From JAKRSD01 sp964473995 (GTDB taxonomy: Bacteria > Bacteroidota > Bacteroidia > CAIKAF01), in assembly GCA_964473995.1 (NCBI GenBank), contig CAYYRB010000011.1:1-52072 (forward strand): 52,072 nucleotides of DNA. The letters run 5' to 3'. Below are positions 43,552 through 52,072 of this stretch, in pieces (position 1 is the stretch's first letter; each line of letters begins with the position of its first letter). The notes under the pieces are model-generated. The model did not search any database and was not told the DNA's origin. It worked only from the letters and a program-made list of their open reading frames with translations. The position numbers and the translations under genes are program-made.

Positions 43552-44160
43552 TTATTTGTTATCATCTCCCGCAGCCGGAGCAGCCTCCGACTTGTAGCGG
43601 GCATTCAGCTTTTGGATCACATCAGCGGTAACATCACGCGAGGGATTCCGGTAAAAAATAGTTCCGTTTTTTTGGTATCCCAAGACGTAATCCACGTCTT
43701 TACCCTCCACATAGCCCGTCATAAAATTTTCCAATGTATCAATGATACTGGAAAGTAAGGCCTGTTCCTCCATCATGGCATCCTGTTGAAACTGCTGCTG
43801 CAGTCCCATCAGTTCATTTTGCATGCCCATAATCTGCTCTTCCTTCTTCGCCCGTTCGCGCTCTGTCATGATGGGTGCCTCCTGCTGGTATTTGCGTACC
43901 GCATTTTCGTAAGCGGCCTGTTTGTTGCGCAGCATCTGTTCGCGCTGTTGGTTGTTTCCCTCCATGAAGGCCGATTTGTCCTTGGTAAAGTTGTACGCCA
44001 TCACTACGGAATCGGTATTGATGTATAATACATTCCCCTCGCCTACAGTAACCTCGCCGGAAGCAGAACCGCCCTTTTTACCTGAAGAAAAATGCAGGTA
44101 AAACAACACTGAAACGGCTATCAAAAGCACGACATTGAGCACAAGACTTAAATTTTTCAT
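43552..44160 (-). CDS. OmpH/Skp family periplasmic chaperone-like protein
   Basis: 202 residues from the ATG at 44160. The N-terminal hydrophobic segment (LVLNVVLLIAVSVLFYLHF) has no clear cleavage site, so it looks like a membrane anchor and not a signal peptide. A short strand region (VLYINTDSVV) is followed by a long coiled-coil (about 60-145, rich in Gln/Glu/Met) and a second strand region (VDYVLGYQKNGTIFYRN). This is the Skp fold, which holds unfolded outer membrane proteins in the periplasm. It is first in a two-gene operon with the TerC gene. Confidence 0.88.
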   Translation of the reverse strand: MKNLSLVLNVVLLIAVSVLFYLHFSSGKKGGSASGEVTVGEGNVLYINTDSVVMAYNFTKDKSAFMEGNNQQREQMLRNKQAAYENAVRKYQQEAPIMTERERAKKEEQIMGMQNELMGLQQQFQQDAMMEEQALLSSIIDTLENFMTGYVEGKDVDYVLGYQKNGTIFYRNPSRDVTADVIQKLNARYKSEAAPAAGDDNK

Positions 44161-44181
44161 GGTATTGCAAAAAATAATGGC

Positions 44182-44189
44182 CAAAGGTA
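44182..44189 (-). promoter_or_regulatory. -7 box TACCTTTG for the OmpH-like gene
   Basis: Reverse-strand exact match to TAnnTTTG, 21 bases upstream of the start, in the divergent spacer shared with ligA. Confidence 0.5.
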
Positions 44190-44303
44190 ACGCGATATAC
44201 GCTATAAAAAATAACATCGCTTAATTTTATGTTTTACGCCGGTTGCGTCCGCCCATTACACCCTGTTTTCTTACCTTTCGGACGTTTTCCGAAAACAAGC
44301 AGT

Positions 44304-46349
44304 ATGGATATCTTCGAAGCACAGGAACGCATCAGTAAGCTCACCACAGAACTGAACCGGCATAATTACCTCTACTACGTAAAAGCTGCTCCGGAAATCA
44401 GCGACTATGCGTTTGACCTGATGCTGAAAGAGCTGGAACAGCTCGAGAAAGAATTCCCCCAGCTGGCCGACCCCAACTCACCCACTAAACGCGTAGGCGG
44501 CGACATTACCAAAAAATTTCCCACGGCAGAGCACCGCTACCCCATGCTCTCGTTGGACAATACCTACAACGAGGACGACCTGCTCGATTTTGACCGGAGG
44601 GTGCGCGAAACCCTGAAAACGGATGAAGTAGAATACGTTTGTGAACTCAAAATTGACGGAGCCGCCATCTCACTTACCTACGCAAACGGCCAATTACAGC
44701 GCGCCGTAACCCGGGGCGACGGTACCAAAGGTGACGAAATCACCGCCAACGTGCGCACCGTGAAAAGCATCCCCCTGCAATTGGAAGGCAACGGCTGGCC
44801 CGCTCTGTTTGAAATGCGGGGAGAAATCTTCATGCCTCAGGAGGTTTTTATGAAACTGAACGAGCAGACCCGGAGCGACATGGAAGACAAAGGATTTCAC
44901 GAAGAAGAAATTGCCGACAAACTGATGAAAAACCCGCGCAATGCCGCGGCTGGCACCTTAAAATTGCAGGACAGCCGTATGGTAGCCGCCCGAAATTTAG
45001 ATTGCTTTGTATATGGCATGCTCGGCGAGAATCTGCCGTTCCAAACCCACTTTGAAAATTTGGAACAATCGGCCTCCTGGGGATTCAAAATCAATCCGCA
45101 TATCCGAAAGGTAAACGGAATCTCCGGCGTGTTGGATTTCATTCGACAATGGGACGAAAAACGAAACGGGCTCAGTTATGAAACCGACGGCATCGTGGTG
45201 AAGGTAAACAGCTATTCGGCGCAACGCTCGTTAGGCTTCACGGCAAAATCGCCCCGCTGGGCCTCCGCTTTTAAATACAAACCCCAGAATGCCGCCACCG
45301 TGTTGCAATCCGTTTCCTACCAGGTAGGCAGAACAGGTGCGGTAACTCCCGTGGCCAACCTCAAACCCGTTTTGCTGGCAGGCACCACGGTAAAAAGAGC
45401 CTCGCTCCACAACGCCGATGTGATGGAACAATTGGATCTTCATCTTGGCGATACCGTGTTTGTGGAAAAGGGCGGCGAAATCATTCCCAAGATCACCGGT
45501 GTGGACAAAACGAAAAGACCGCAACACGCACCGGTAGTTTCGTTCATCACGCATTGTCCCGAATGCGGAACTCCGCTGCTACGCACCGAAGGAGAAGCCG
45601 CTTTTTACTGCACTAACGAGGCCGGTTGTCGCCCCATCATGCTCGGAAAACTGATCCATTTCGTAGGCAAGAAAGCGCTGGACATCAACACCCTGGGCGA
45701 AAAAACGCTGGAAGAGTTTTATGATGCCGGATTCGTCCGCAACGTGGCCGATATTTTTACCATAACCGAACAACAAATTCTTTCGCTCGAAGGCTACAAA
45801 GAACTGTCCGCCCGTAATATTTTGAACGGAATAGAAGAATCGAAAAAAGTGCCGTTTGAACGGGTACTTTTCGGTTTGGGCATACGCTACGTCGGCGAAA
45901 CGGTAGCCAAAAAACTGGCCCTCGCCTTCCGTAATGTAGACGAACTGGCCAAAGCCACTGAGGAGCAGCTGGCCGAGGTAGAGGAAATAGGCACGCGGAT
46001 TGCCCACAGCGTGCGCGAATGGTTTGAGCAGACAGAAAACCAAACCATCCTGGAACGGCTGAAATCGTTCGGTCTGCAGTTTGCCCTGGACGAATCTAAA
46101 CTGAAAAAACTGAGCAACCGCCTGGAAGGAAAAACCTTCGTCATCTCAGGCGTATTTGAACGGGTATCCCGCGATGAACTGAAACAACTGATCGAACAGA
46201 ACGGAGGAAAAAACACGTCGGGTGTATCGAAAAATACAGACTACCTGCTGGCCGGCGAAAAACCGGGACCCGATAAAGTAAAAAAAGCCGAACAGCTTAG
46301 TGTACCGCTGCTTTCGGAACAGGAATTCTTTACGCTGATTGAAGGATGA
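44304..46349 (+). CDS. ligA: NAD-dependent DNA ligase
   Basis: 681 residues from the ATG at 44304; the open frame extends upstream to 44229 but the ligase N-terminus (MDIFEAQERI) begins here. Seals nicks using NAD. Seen: the NAD-site YYVKAAPEISDYAFD, adenylated Lys116 in CELKIDGA, an OB-fold, a four-cysteine zinc finger (CPEC and the later CTNEAGC), HhH repeats and a C-terminal BRCT domain (about 600-680, GKTFVISGVFERVSRDELKQ). It overlaps the following glycosylase by 4 bp. Confidence 0.97.
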   Translation: MDIFEAQERISKLTTELNRHNYLYYVKAAPEISDYAFDLMLKELEQLEKEFPQLADPNSPTKRVGGDITKKFPTAEHRYPMLSLDNTYNEDDLLDFDRRVRETLKTDEVEYVCELKIDGAAISLTYANGQLQRAVTRGDGTKGDEITANVRTVKSIPLQLEGNGWPALFEMRGEIFMPQEVFMKLNEQTRSDMEDKGFHEEEIADKLMKNPRNAAAGTLKLQDSRMVAARNLDCFVYGMLGENLPFQTHFENLEQSASWGFKINPHIRKVNGISGVLDFIRQWDEKRNGLSYETDGIVVKVNSYSAQRSLGFTAKSPRWASAFKYKPQNAATVLQSVSYQVGRTGAVTPVANLKPVLLAGTTVKRASLHNADVMEQLDLHLGDTVFVEKGGEIIPKITGVDKTKRPQHAPVVSFITHCPECGTPLLRTEGEAAFYCTNEAGCRPIMLGKLIHFVGKKALDINTLGEKTLEEFYDAGFVRNVADIFTITEQQILSLEGYKELSARNILNGIEESKKVPFERVLFGLGIRYVGETVAKKLALAFRNVDELAKATEEQLAEVEEIGTRIAHSVREWFEQTENQTILERLKSFGLQFALDESKLKKLSNRLEGKTFVISGVFERVSRDELKQLIEQNGGKNTSGVSKNTDYLLAGEKPGPDKVKKAEQLSVPLLSEQEFFTLIEG

Positions 46350-46960
46350 CATTTCCCATTTCCGACCCGATACTGCAGCAGGCAGCCAAAGACATCGAAT
46401 TATCACCCATAGAGCCGGTGGCCGACTATTTCAATTACCTCGTAAAATCGGTGGTATATCAACAATTGAGCGGCAAGGCGGCCGGCACCATTTACGGCAG
46501 ATTCCTTCACTTGTTCCCCACTCCATCGCCTGCTCCCGAACACCTTACCGCAATCACGCCTGAGGCACTCCGCGGGGTGGGACTTTCCGCACAGAAAGCG
46601 CAATACATCCGCAACATCGCAACATTTGCACAGGAAAACGATTTTTCTGACGGATACCTTCAATCACTGACCGACGAAGATGTCATCCGTTACCTGGCCC
46701 AAATAAAAGGCGTGGGCAGATGGTCCGTAGAAATGCTGCTCATTTTCGGCATGGGACGGCCGGATGTTTTTCCCGCCGATGATTACGGCATTTTATCGGG
46801 GATGAGGAAACTTTTCAGCATTCCTGAGGATATGCCGATCAGGGCGCAAAAAACTAAAATGGTTGAAATTGCCGAAAAATGGAAACCGCAACGAAGTCTG
46901 GCCGTGCGATACGTATGGGCCTGGAACGACCGTCAAAAATCAAAACCGAAAACACCTTAG
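46346..46960 (+). CDS. DNA-3-methyladenine glycosylase II-like (HhH-GPD)
   Basis: 204 residues. Removes alkylated bases in base excision repair. Seen: VVYQQLSGKAAGTIYGRF, the helix-hairpin-helix LAQIKGVGRWSVEM (117-130), and the catalytic aspartate in FPADDYGI (probably Asp146). It lacks the N-terminal domain of E. coli AlkA, as do many short members, and lacks the 4Fe-4S cysteines of EndoIII/MutY types. Its ATG overlaps the ligA stop (ATGA), so two base-excision-repair steps are co-expressed. Confidence 0.92.
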   Translation: MTFPISDPILQQAAKDIELSPIEPVADYFNYLVKSVVYQQLSGKAAGTIYGRFLHLFPTPSPAPEHLTAITPEALRGVGLSAQKAQYIRNIATFAQENDFSDGYLQSLTDEDVIRYLAQIKGVGRWSVEMLLIFGMGRPDVFPADDYGILSGMRKLFSIPEDMPIRAQKTKMVEIAEKWKPQRSLAVRYVWAWNDRQKSKPKTP

Positions 46961-47023
46961 CAAAATACCCTCCGCGTAAACACAAACGGGCATGTTCAAC
47001 AAGGAAAAAAATACGTACACAAC

Positions 47024-48537
47024 TTGAACGCCATTGAACCTTTTGCGGAGTCCATGATCTGGCCCATCCCGTCGGAAGCATTGCCCCTACCCCACCAATT
47101 TCCCGATCCGTTTCATTTACCTCCGCATCCTTTGGCGCTTGCCTGTGCCGAAGAATTGCAACGTCACCTCAACATTTTCTTTGCGGATGAATTAGCCCGA
47201 AGCGGAAAAATGTTCGGTGTATTGGCCGTGGAAACACCCGATGGCGAACGCGGATTTTTGGCCGCATTTTCCGGAAGCCTGATGAGCCGAAGCAACCATC
47301 CCGCATTTGTACCTCCCGTGTTTGACCTCCACGATGAAACGCTTTTCTTCAAACGGGGAGAAAAAGAAATTTCGGCACTGAATGACAAAATCCACCGACT
47401 GGAAAATTCAGNNNNNNNNNNNNNNNNNNNNNNNNNNNNNNNNNNNNNNNNNNNNNNNNNNNNNNNNNNNNNNNNNNNNNNNNNNNNNNNNNNNNNNNNN
47501 NNNNNNNNNNNGAAAGCGAGATACGCTCGGCGGAAAAGCAGCTTGACACCTTCATGAGCGAGTGGGATCATTTGAAAAAAATCCGTCGCGATACATCAGC
47601 CCGACTGCAGGATGCCCTTTTCGCCGCTTATTTGATGCTGAACGGGAAAGGCGAAGAAAAAAACATCACCTCCATTTTCGCGGATGCGGGCCTTTTTATT
47701 CCTCCCGGAGGTTCGGGTGACTGTGCCGCACCCAAACTCTTCCAATTCGCTTTAAAACACCGATTAAAGCCATTGGCCATGGCCGAATTTTGGTGGGGCG
47801 CAGCGCCCGCTGATGAAATTCGAAAACACGGACACTATTATCCCCCATGCCGCGGAAAATGTGAACCGATTCTCGGGTTCATGCTAAAAGGCATTCCGAT
47901 GGAAAAAACCACCGTAAGGGGAGCGGAACCGTTGCCCTTACCGGTATTGTTTGAAGATGAATACCTGCTGGCCGTAAATAAACCCGAAGGACTGCTTTCC
48001 GTTCCGGGAAAAGGCGGCAGGCCTTCGGCGGCGGGAATTTTGGGCTCCGGCTATATTCCCGTGCACCGGCTCGACATGGACACTTCCGGCATTCTTCTTT
48101 TTGCAAAAAGTGCCGAAGTGCATCAAAAACTGCAAAAAATGTTTGCCCATAAAACGGTAGAAAAAAGCTACATCGCCCTGTTAGATGGCGTTCTTACAGG
48201 TATGAATGGGGGCCTGATTTCGCTTCCGCTCCGAACCGATCTGGAAGACCGGCCTAGGCAGCGGGTGTGTCACGAATTCGGAAAACCGGCGCATACGCGA
48301 TGGAAAATACTGGGCATGAAAGAAAACCGCACGCGCATCCAATTTATGCCCATCACGGGCAGAACGCATCAACTGCGTGTGCATGCCGCGCACCCGAAGG
48401 GATTAAACCTGCCCATTCTAGGAGACCGGCTTTACGGAAATGCCGCAAAACGGCTTTATCTGCACGCGGAAAAACTCCGGTTTACCCACCCGGTAACGGG
48501 AAAAATATGCCTGATCGAAGCCCCTTGTAATTTCTAG
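47024..48537 (+). CDS. RluA-family pseudouridine synthase, long form, interrupted by an assembly gap
   Basis: Pseudouridine synthase of the RluA type with a long N-terminal region. The left piece (from TTG 47024, or ATG 47054) has HPLALACAEELQRHL and GKMFGVLAVETPDGERGFLA, then enters a coiled-coil (KEISALNDKIHRLENS). After the gap the coiled-coil resumes at 47512 (ESEIRSAEKQLDTFMSEWDH). Next are a Cys-containing region and the catalytic domain with PVHRLDMDTSGILLFAKS (catalytic Asp in HRLD) and ITGRTHQLRVHAAH. The two pieces are in different frames across the 100 N, so the gap is not really 100 bp. Its substrate is rRNA or tRNA, undetermined. Its end overlaps the flippase gene by 4 bp, tail to tail. 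Confidence 0.87.
47412..47511. other. Assembly gap of 100 N inside the pseudouridine synthase gene
   Basis: Exactly 100 N. The reading frames on either side require a true length of 3n+2 if the gene is intact. Confidence 0.98.
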
Positions 48538-49733
48538 GAAATCCTGTCCCTTCCCGCTTTTCCAAAATAGTACACCAAAGCCTGGTAGAATGCCGTAAAC
48601 ATAAAACTCAGCGATGCGCTGAGCGGTGCGGACAGTTCCCTGAGGGAATGTTCAAACGCGAAAAACAGCAGCACAAGTGCAACCAGGTTGATGAGCGATC
48701 CGTAAAAATTGATGCGGTTTAATCCCTTTCCCGCAAAATAATGCGCGTAAATATTGCCTACGCTGAGCGCCAAAATGGCGGGACTGAGCCAAACCATAAG
48801 GGTGGAAACCTCCGAAAAATCCTTTCCGAACACAAACGTGAAAAACGAAGAGGGAATAAGCAACAGCGCGGCTATTCCCACAAAACTCACCACTCCGCTC
48901 ACGGGGATGTACTTTTTGGTGATGGCCCGCGCCTCCGCATCGGACGATGTGTTCACGATGCGCGAAAACTGCACCGTGGAAATACTTTTGGACACCATCC
49001 ACACCGATTCCGCCAGCGCCAACGCGTTGGAATAAACCCCCAGAAATGTCCTGCCGAAATAGGCATCAATCAGATAAAACAGCACCCGGTAATTCATAAA
49101 CTGGGTGAGGTTCGCCAATTGGATAAAAATGCCGTGCCTGAATAAATTTTTCCAACTGCGCGGTTCCCAATCGGTGCGGCTCTCTTCTATCCGCAGCACC
49201 CAAACCAGGGAAACCAAGGTGGTAATTCCCTGCGAAAGCGTGTAAGCGTAGGCAAAAGACCAGAGGCTTTTTTGCCAGAGAAACAGCAGCAAAGCAAGAA
49301 AACCTGCGCTCATGAGCGGATTCAGAAACTGCAGAAAATTGTAGGCCCCGTTTTGCTGTCGGCCCAGAAGCAGCGTAACGTAACTGCTCCAACAGGCATA
49401 CAAAATTCCCGAAGCCAGAATGTACCATTCAAAACCGGCGGGAAGCAGACCCAGCGCCCACAAAATGCATCCGCAGGCAAACCCGGAAACCAGGCTCCAA
49501 CCCGTGGATAATTTCACCAAAAAAGAAATCGGATGCCTGGGTGCCAAAAAGCCCAAGGCGCCGCCTCCGAATAAATTCGTAAACAGGTGAATTAAAGAAA
49601 CGCCCACCACAAAAAGTGCATGATCGCCTTTTATTTCGGCACCTAGCTCTCGCGAGATGAGCACGCTCACCAACAACCCGAAAGCCGCGGAAGAAACACG
49701 GGCAAAAAAGTTGAGGAGGATGGCCTTGTTCAT
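48534..49733 (-). CDS. Polysaccharide flippase-like membrane protein (Wzx/MATE-type)
   Basis: 399 residues with about twelve hydrophobic segments. N-terminal layout (NFFARVSSAAFGLLVSVLIS, then RELGAEIKGDHALF) is that of Wzx-type oligosaccharide flippases of the MOP superfamily, which carry lipid-linked glycans across the inner membrane. It follows the glycosyltransferase by 9 bp, which supports a role in making a surface glycan. It is the last gene of the reverse-strand set. Confidence 0.85.
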   Translation of the reverse strand: MNKAILLNFFARVSSAAFGLLVSVLISRELGAEIKGDHALFVVGVSLIHLFTNLFGGGALGFLAPRHPISFLVKLSTGWSLVSGFACGCILWALGLLPAGFEWYILASGILYACWSSYVTLLLGRQQNGAYNFLQFLNPLMSAGFLALLLFLWQKSLWSFAYAYTLSQGITTLVSLVWVLRIEESRTDWEPRSWKNLFRHGIFIQLANLTQFMNYRVLFYLIDAYFGRTFLGVYSNALALAESVWMVSKSISTVQFSRIVNTSSDAEARAITKKYIPVSGVVSFVGIAALLLIPSSFFTFVFGKDFSEVSTLMVWLSPAILALSVGNIYAHYFAGKGLNRINFYGSLINLVALVLLFFAFEHSLRELSAPLSASLSFMFTAFYQALVYYFGKAGRDRIS

Positions 49734-49742
49734 GGTTACGGA

Positions 49743-50933
49743 TCAGGAAGTTTTGCCTTTTTGAACGGCTGCAAGATACAACTCCCGGAAACGGGCGGCC
49801 ACCGCCCCGTAACTGAAGTTTTCCACCGCGTAGTGTCGGATGGCCTCACGCGAAAACGAAATGTGTCCGCCGGCGTACCGCAACACGGCATCAGAAAGGG
49901 CCTGCACATCCTCGGAAGGAACCGTGGTTCCCCTGCCCTCGGAAAGCATGTCGGGAATGGCTCCCACCGAAGTGGCTACCACGGGCAATCCGCAGGAAAA
50001 CGCCTCGATGATGACCACCGGCTGATTTTCGTAGCGGCTGAACATTACGAAAGCATCCGCATCCTGAAAAGCGCGCACCAAGTCAGCCCCCTCCAGGGCA
50101 CCGGAAAAACGAAAACAGGTACCCGCGGGATCTTTACTTTCGGCATACCCGCGCACCGAATGAAAATCGATTCCGTCGCCCACCAAATGCAACGTAATGC
50201 GTTTATCTGCCGCATGCGCCATGGCAAATCCGTCCACCAGGCCTTTCAGGTTTTTCGGACGGTCATCAAAGCAGGACACATGCAACCAGTTCAGGCAGTC
50301 CCGCTGATGTGAATTTGCAAGAACGAAGCGATCCGTATCGGCCACGTTATTCACCAACAAATACCGTGGGTGGTTCAATCCGTGCATGCGCATCGCCTCT
50401 GCCAATTTTTGGCTCACCGCCGTAACGGCCCATGCGTGGCGCACGGTTATTTTGGTCAACCGTCTGCGAAAAACGCCGGAAAAATCGCCCCGGTTTTCGG
50501 GCAAATACCTCGACCAGTGTTCGGTAATCAAATACGGAATACCCCGCGTCAGTTTAAGCCACAGCGGAACGATGCCCGCACGCGTGAGCACATGCACATG
50601 GTTCACATGGGGCCTGCCCAGTATGTTCATCAGGGTACGATAACCCAAAACAGAAGCCGAGAGGTAACGGAATGCATTGATTGCGGTACCCAAAAAAGGC
50701 ATAGTCGATTTGCGGAAATACACCCGCACCGTTTCAATTCCGTTTTCCTTCGTATGCACCAGCTCAAAAAGCGGCCCTTCGCGCCGTTCGCCAAAAACAA
50801 AAATGACGCCCACCTTGGCTATGGACGTGATTGTCTCGGCATGGCGCTTCACGAAAAGACCAAACAGCGCATCACCCCGGTGGGGATACCAAGCCGGAAA
50901 GAAAAAAACGGTGAGCGGTTTGGGTTGATTCAT
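49743..50933 (-). CDS. Glycosyltransferase family 4
   Basis: 396 residues, GT-B fold. Seen: N-terminal FFFPAWYPHRGDALFGLFVK, an acceptor-domain YLITEHWSRYLP, and the sugar-nucleotide site ENQPVVIIEAFSCGLPVVAT with GAIPDMLSEGRGT. It transfers a sugar in glycan assembly; donor and acceptor are unknown. The ATG directly follows the stop of the metallo-hydrolase gene with no spacer, and the flippase follows after 9 bp. Confidence 0.92.
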   Translation of the reverse strand: MNQPKPLTVFFFPAWYPHRGDALFGLFVKRHAETITSIAKVGVIFVFGERREGPLFELVHTKENGIETVRVYFRKSTMPFLGTAINAFRYLSASVLGYRTLMNILGRPHVNHVHVLTRAGIVPLWLKLTRGIPYLITEHWSRYLPENRGDFSGVFRRRLTKITVRHAWAVTAVSQKLAEAMRMHGLNHPRYLLVNNVADTDRFVLANSHQRDCLNWLHVSCFDDRPKNLKGLVDGFAMAHAADKRITLHLVGDGIDFHSVRGYAESKDPAGTCFRFSGALEGADLVRAFQDADAFVMFSRYENQPVVIIEAFSCGLPVVATSVGAIPDMLSEGRGTTVPSEDVQALSDAVLRYAGGHISFSREAIRHYAVENFSYGAVAARFRELYLAAVQKGKTS

Positions 50934-51773
50934 TTAGTAGTCGGCCAATGAAAACAGGCGATCCACCGCCGGACCTTTTTCCGTCATATTCAGCGTGGCG
51001 CATTCATGCACCGGATCATGCTCAAAAAACAGGATGTGCTTTTTCTCGGCGGCACGGTTCATGATAAATTCGCGCTCCTTCATGCTTTCAAGCGGGCGTA
51101 TGTCGTAGGCCATCACCCAGGAGGGACGTATATGGGCGGCAGACGGAGCCACATCGGCACAAAAAACCACCCGGGTTCCTTTGTAATCCACCACGGGAAT
51201 CATCTGCGACTCGGTGTGTCCGTTGGCCCAATACACCGAAAATCCGGGAAACAGCTCCTCCCCTTCACCCAGAAACTGAAGTTGTCCGCTTTCGCGGATG
51301 GGCAGGATGTTTTCGGAAAGAAAAGAAGCCTTTTCGCGCACATTGGGATGAACCGCATGTTGCCAATGCTTTTCATTGCTCCAGAAACGGGCATGAGAAA
51401 AAGCGGGCCGAAATGCCTCTTTTGAATTGTTCCATTCGATGCACCCTCCGCAATGGTCAAAATGCAGGTGGGTGAGAAACACATCGGTAATGTCTTCGCG
51501 GTGAAAACCATGCCGGGCCAGCGATTTATCGAGGGTGTCATTTCCATGCAGACCGTAATGCCCGAAAAATTTGGCATCCTGCTTGTTGCCGATTCCGGTA
51601 TCGATGAGTACGAGTCGCCCCTCCGCCTCCACCAAAAGGGAGCGCATGGCCCAGGAACAGAGGTTGTTTTCATCGGCGGGATTCAGCTTATTCCAGATGG
51701 TTTTGGGCACCACCCCGAACATGGCGCCTCCGTCTAACCGGAAATGGCCGGTGTTTATGGCGTAGAGATTCAT
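50934..51773 (-). CDS. MBL-fold metallo-hydrolase
   Basis: 279 residues of the metallo-beta-lactamase fold. Seen: the metal motif HLHFDH (102-107) preceded by LIDTGIG, then the histidine in ANGHTESQMIP, the aspartate in VFCADVAPSAAH and a late FFEHDP. The general look is that of lactonase-type (AiiA/AttM-like) or similar hydrolases; the substrate cannot be given. It leads the set metallo-hydrolase, glycosyltransferase, flippase, and its stop abuts the next ATG. A weak -7-like TAATCTTG lies four bases before the start, at 51778-51785 on the reverse strand. Confidence 0.9.
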   Translation of the reverse strand: MNLYAINTGHFRLDGGAMFGVVPKTIWNKLNPADENNLCSWAMRSLLVEAEGRLVLIDTGIGNKQDAKFFGHYGLHGNDTLDKSLARHGFHREDITDVFLTHLHFDHCGGCIEWNNSKEAFRPAFSHARFWSNEKHWQHAVHPNVREKASFLSENILPIRESGQLQFLGEGEELFPGFSVYWANGHTESQMIPVVDYKGTRVVFCADVAPSAAHIRPSWVMAYDIRPLESMKEREFIMNRAAEKKHILFFEHDPVHECATLNMTEKGPAVDRLFSLADY

Positions 51774-51863
51774 CAGGCAAGATTACGAAAGAATAGGCAA
51801 AGAGCGGGTAAAGGGAAAAGATGTTTTGCAAAGGCGAGACCTTGTTTTTTTGTCAATTAATGA

Positions 51864-52062
51864 TCTGTTATCAGGCAATAGGCAGTAGGCAATAGGCAAT
51901 AGTAAGCCTGTGTTCCATTGTTCTTTTGTTTTTATGTTCAATTGTTGTGGATGGGGTGTCTGTTAATGGTTATCTGTTATAAGGCAAGAGGCAGTAGGCA
52001 ATAGGCAATAGCGTTTAGGCAAAAGTTTTTAAAGTAGCAGGTATCAAGTATCAGGTATCAAG
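51864..52062. repeat. Short degenerate direct repeats (GGCAATA and GTATCAA types)
   Basis: Two similar blocks at 51864-51902 and 51973-52011 each read as a phrase of TCTGTTAT followed by several GGCAATA/GGCAGTA units. At 52038-52062 a second word, GGTATCA/AGTATCA, is repeated three times. No gene lies between 51774 and the window end. The repeats are uneven and lack spacers of constant length. Confidence 0.8.
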
Positions 52063-52072
52063 ATGTTCATCA

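Noticed and set aside
47024..47557. A separate short gene ending just after the second gap
   Set aside because: The reading frame after the N run is an artefact of the placeholder length; the coiled-coil continues in the frame of the catalytic domain.
51864..52062. Possible CRISPR or phage attachment site
   Set aside because: Repeats are 7-8 bp, degenerate and unevenly spaced, with no integrase or tRNA.

Overview
The window is a scaffold piece from a member of the Bacteroidota, probably an uncultivated one assembled from short reads, since two runs of exactly 100 N mark joins of unknown size. The phylum assignment rests on four things. Several secreted proteins end in type IX secretion (T9SS) or gliding-motility-type (CHU_C) sorting domains. 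Two genes encode TonB-dependent receptors with a carboxypeptidase-like N-terminal domain. Families largely confined to the phylum occur (DUF4294, DUF5606). The phylum's -7 promoter box, TAnnTTTG, lies in front of many genes. No tRNA, rRNA, CRISPR array, integrase or transposase was seen. Most of the window reads as ordinary chromosome.

Left edge (1-687): a tandem repeat of about 181 bp carrying three GC-rich three-base-loop hairpins per unit, followed by a short promoter region. Then (688-10106) come an amidase, a sphingosine-1-phosphate-lyase-like PLP enzyme, an ene-reductase/short-chain dehydrogenase pair, a reverse-strand operon (trmB, nitronate monooxygenase family, DUF3820, unknown helical protein) and an aromatic amino acid hydroxylase with a long C-terminal extension. 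From 10193 to 24000 there are a TPR lipoprotein with a small HsdR-N-type protein, a large T9SS subtilase, a DUF5606 protein with a basic tail, the phospholipid pair psd-cdsA, bshA (bacillithiol), DUF4294, a lipoprotein, a fasciclin lipoprotein, truA and an MsbA-like ABC exporter.

The middle (24005-31944) is devoted to the cell surface: two paralogous CHU_C proteins, a small exported protein, and a TonB-dependent receptor followed by a T9SS protein. Next come pyrG, a Nudix hydrolase overlapped by a lipoprotein gene, a compact arsenic operon (arsR-arsC-acr3) with a palindromic operator, a DUF819 membrane protein, and a second TonB-dependent receptor interrupted by a gap and preceded by a clean inverted repeat. 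The run tsaE-ald-unknown-TonB-domain protein follows.

The right part (42749-52072) holds TerC and OmpH/Skp-type genes, ligA with an AlkA-type glycosylase, a long RluA-type pseudouridine synthase broken by the second gap, and a reverse-strand set of metallo-hydrolase, glycosyltransferase and polysaccharide flippase. It ends in short degenerate direct repeats.

Nothing here is clearly a new multi-gene system. The items most worth following are the hairpin-bearing tandem repeat, the inverted repeat before the second TonB-dependent receptor, several -7 boxes so close to start codons that leaderless mRNAs are likely, the uncharacterised C-terminal half of the hydroxylase, and the bacterial S1P-lyase homologue.
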